NCBI RefSeq assembly: GCF_021654795.1 | Contig: NZ_AP025344.1 | Coordinates: 2,294,501 to 2,358,500, forward strand | Length of the DNA stretch: 64,000 bases | Origin: Paenibacillus dendritiformis | GTDB taxonomy: Bacteria > Bacillota > Bacilli > Paenibacillales > Paenibacillaceae | Direction of reading: 5' to 3' | Program-made: the position numbers and the translations under genes | Notes under the pieces: generated by a model | The model's input: only the letters and a program-made list of their open reading frames with translations | Told to the model about the DNA's origin: nothing | Databases searched by the model: none | Part shown: one piece after another, positions 62,910-64,000 of the stretch | Position numbering within the stretch: position 1 is the stretch's first letter | Layout of the letters: the number at the start of each line of letters is the position of its first letter

Positions 62910-62939
62910 CAAGCACGCTTCATGATTGGAGCGTGCTTG
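62910..62939. other. Inverted repeat downstream of ylzJ
   Basis: CAAGCACGCT (62910-62919) and AGCGTGCTTG (62930-62939) form a perfect ten-pair stem with a ten-base loop. CGCCTG rather than a U-run follows, so termination is uncertain. Confidence 0.6.
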
Positions 62940-63033
62940 CGCCTGTTCTGAGGACATACTCACTGAACCAATGAAAGCAGATTTTTCCCGCCGCGGCCCC
63001 TCTTTAATCCCGATAGGAAGAACGGTTGTTCTG

Positions 63034-63042
63034 TGATATAAT
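63034..63042 (+). promoter_or_regulatory. Extended -10 promoter candidate of spoIIIE
   Basis: TGATATAAT is a good extended -10 (TGnTATAAT). No convincing -35 is seen at the usual distance. Transcription would begin near 63049, immediately before or within the ribosome site GGAGGTG, giving a very short leader. Confidence 0.5.
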
Positions 63043-63048
63043 GGATCG

Positions 63049-64000
63049 ATGGAGGTGAGCGCATTTGCCACGGAGGAAGAAAAAAAAGGCGTCCTTCAGC
63101 AAGAGTCTGAAATATGAAATCTACGGTATTTTACTGATAACATGTTCGGTCATTGCCCTTGCAGGCGGCGCGGCATTCGGCCGCTCCTTGTCCAAGATTG
63201 CGGGCATGCTGCTGGGAAAATGGTACTTTATTATACCGCTTGTGTTCATATATATCGGACTTGCCGTAATGATCAAGCGCCATTGGCCTTCCGGCTGGAA
63301 TCCGCGGAAGACGGGGCTGCTCTGCATCATACTGGCTCTGACGATGATAAGCACGGTCAATACGGTGGAGCAGCGCATACTTCCCGGCGCGGAGGAGGTT
63401 CGCGCGGGCATCATTTTTCAAGACATACATAACGCGTTGAAAGTGGAATTGCTGCAGTCCCCGGACACGGGAACGGCAGGGACGATGCTGCAAAAGGATA
63501 TTAGCGGCGGATATATCGGGGCGGCGCTGTATTGCGTCCTGTTCGTGCTGTTCGGCAGTCTGGGCACGAAGCTGCTGACGATCGTGCTGCTGTTCATCGG
63601 CTTCATGCTGGCGACCCAGTTGTCCTATGTCGAGCTCGTGCGTCTGATACGCGCCCAGATCAAGAAATGGGCGGCCATTATCAACAAAAAGCGCAAAGCG
63701 CGGCTCAATGAACTGAGGGTGGCCGAGAGCAAGAGCCGAACGGCCGCAAAGGCGAAGCGTCCGCGCGATCGAATTCCTGATCCGGTGGAAGAAGAGGATG
63801 AGGACGAGGACGGTCCACCGCGCCGGAAAAAGGCTCCTGTCTTCGTGCAATTGTTCGGCGGGAAGCGCCGGAACGACATGGAGGACGAAGAATATGCCGA
63901 AGATCCGGCCGTATTCACGGCTGGCGCGCCAAGCGCGATCCCGGTGAATCCGGAGACGGAAGATCCGTCCCCAGCCGCTGGCGAGGAGGAAGCCGCGCCG
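63049..64000 (+). CDS. spoIIIE: DNA translocase SpoIIIE/FtsK, 3' partial
   Basis: SpoIIIE pumps DNA into the forespore. The window holds the N-terminal part only and the frame runs off the end. Four membrane helices can be seen about 20-180 codons in, with motifs YEIYGILLITCSVIAL and GKWYFIIPLVFIYIGLAVMI, followed by a basic then acidic linker. The motor domain is outside. In the given sequence the frame is open from ATG 63049 and GTG 63055. The ribosome site GGAGGTG (63051-63057) instead suits TTG 63065, which is one base out of frame through a run of seven A at 63080-63086. See the finding on this start. Confidence 0.82.

Overview
The window is a gene-dense stretch of a chromosome from an endospore-forming, motile, low-G+C-phylum (Bacillota) bacterium. 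It most resembles Paenibacillus. The evidence is gene order and content: a fla/che operon with FliY, CheC, CheD and SigD-type genes, then rpsB-tsf-pyrH-frr, the polC/nusA/infB block, and a spore dipicolinate/lysine block ending in SpoIIIE. This is the order known from the Bacillus subtilis fla/che-to-spoIIIE region. G+C-rich third codon positions, a FapA-family gene after sigD and a eukaryote/archaea-type ProRS point to Paenibacillaceae rather than Bacillus. The species is not determined. Every cellular gene lies on the + strand; only the insertion sequence is on the - strand.

Region 1 (1-22,699) is the flagellar/chemotaxis operon, entered inside fliK. It runs flgD, a TIGR02530-type gene, flgE, swrD, fliL, fliM, fliY, cheY, fliO, fliP, fliQ, fliR, flhB, flhA, flhF, flhG, cheB, cheA, cheW, cheC, cheD, a small membrane protein, sigD and a FapA-family gene. 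Many of these genes overlap or are separated by only a few bases. Together they build the hook, the C-ring switch and the export gate, place the flagella, relay CheA-CheY signals, remove CheY-P (FliY, CheC) and adapt the receptors (CheB, CheD). SigD then drives the late genes.

Region 2 (22,700-24,953) is the only accessory patch. It holds a 12-bp minisatellite, an IS3-family insertion sequence that appears to sit in the loop of an older palindrome, and a 41-bp tandem repeat. Three small genes follow: a conserved hypothetical, a SwrB/DUF6115-like protein and an MltG/YceG-like membrane protein. They close the flagellar block before rpsB.

Region 3 (26,640-40,148) carries translation, envelope and replication genes: rpsB, tsf, pyrH, frr, uppS, cdsA, dxr, rseP, proS and polC. 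Region 4 (40,200-51,870) is the nusA/infB operon (rimP, nusA, rnpM, ylxQ, infB, rbfA, nrnA, truB, ribF), followed by rpsO and pnp. Region 5 (51,975-64,000) has a YlxY-like deacetylase homologue, a processing peptidase (mlpA), dut, dpaA, dpaB, asd, dapG, dapA, an RNase J, tepA, ylzJ and the 5' part of spoIIIE/ftsK. The asd-dapG-dapA-dpaAB set makes dihydrodipicolinate and converts it to spore dipicolinic acid.

Most of the window is conserved core genome and I see no clear new multi-gene system. The observations worth following up are the repeat/IS hotspot, a dispersed inverted-repeat family, several strong RNA hairpins in leaders, an in-place ProRS type difference, and a probable one-base homopolymer shift at the start of spoIIIE.
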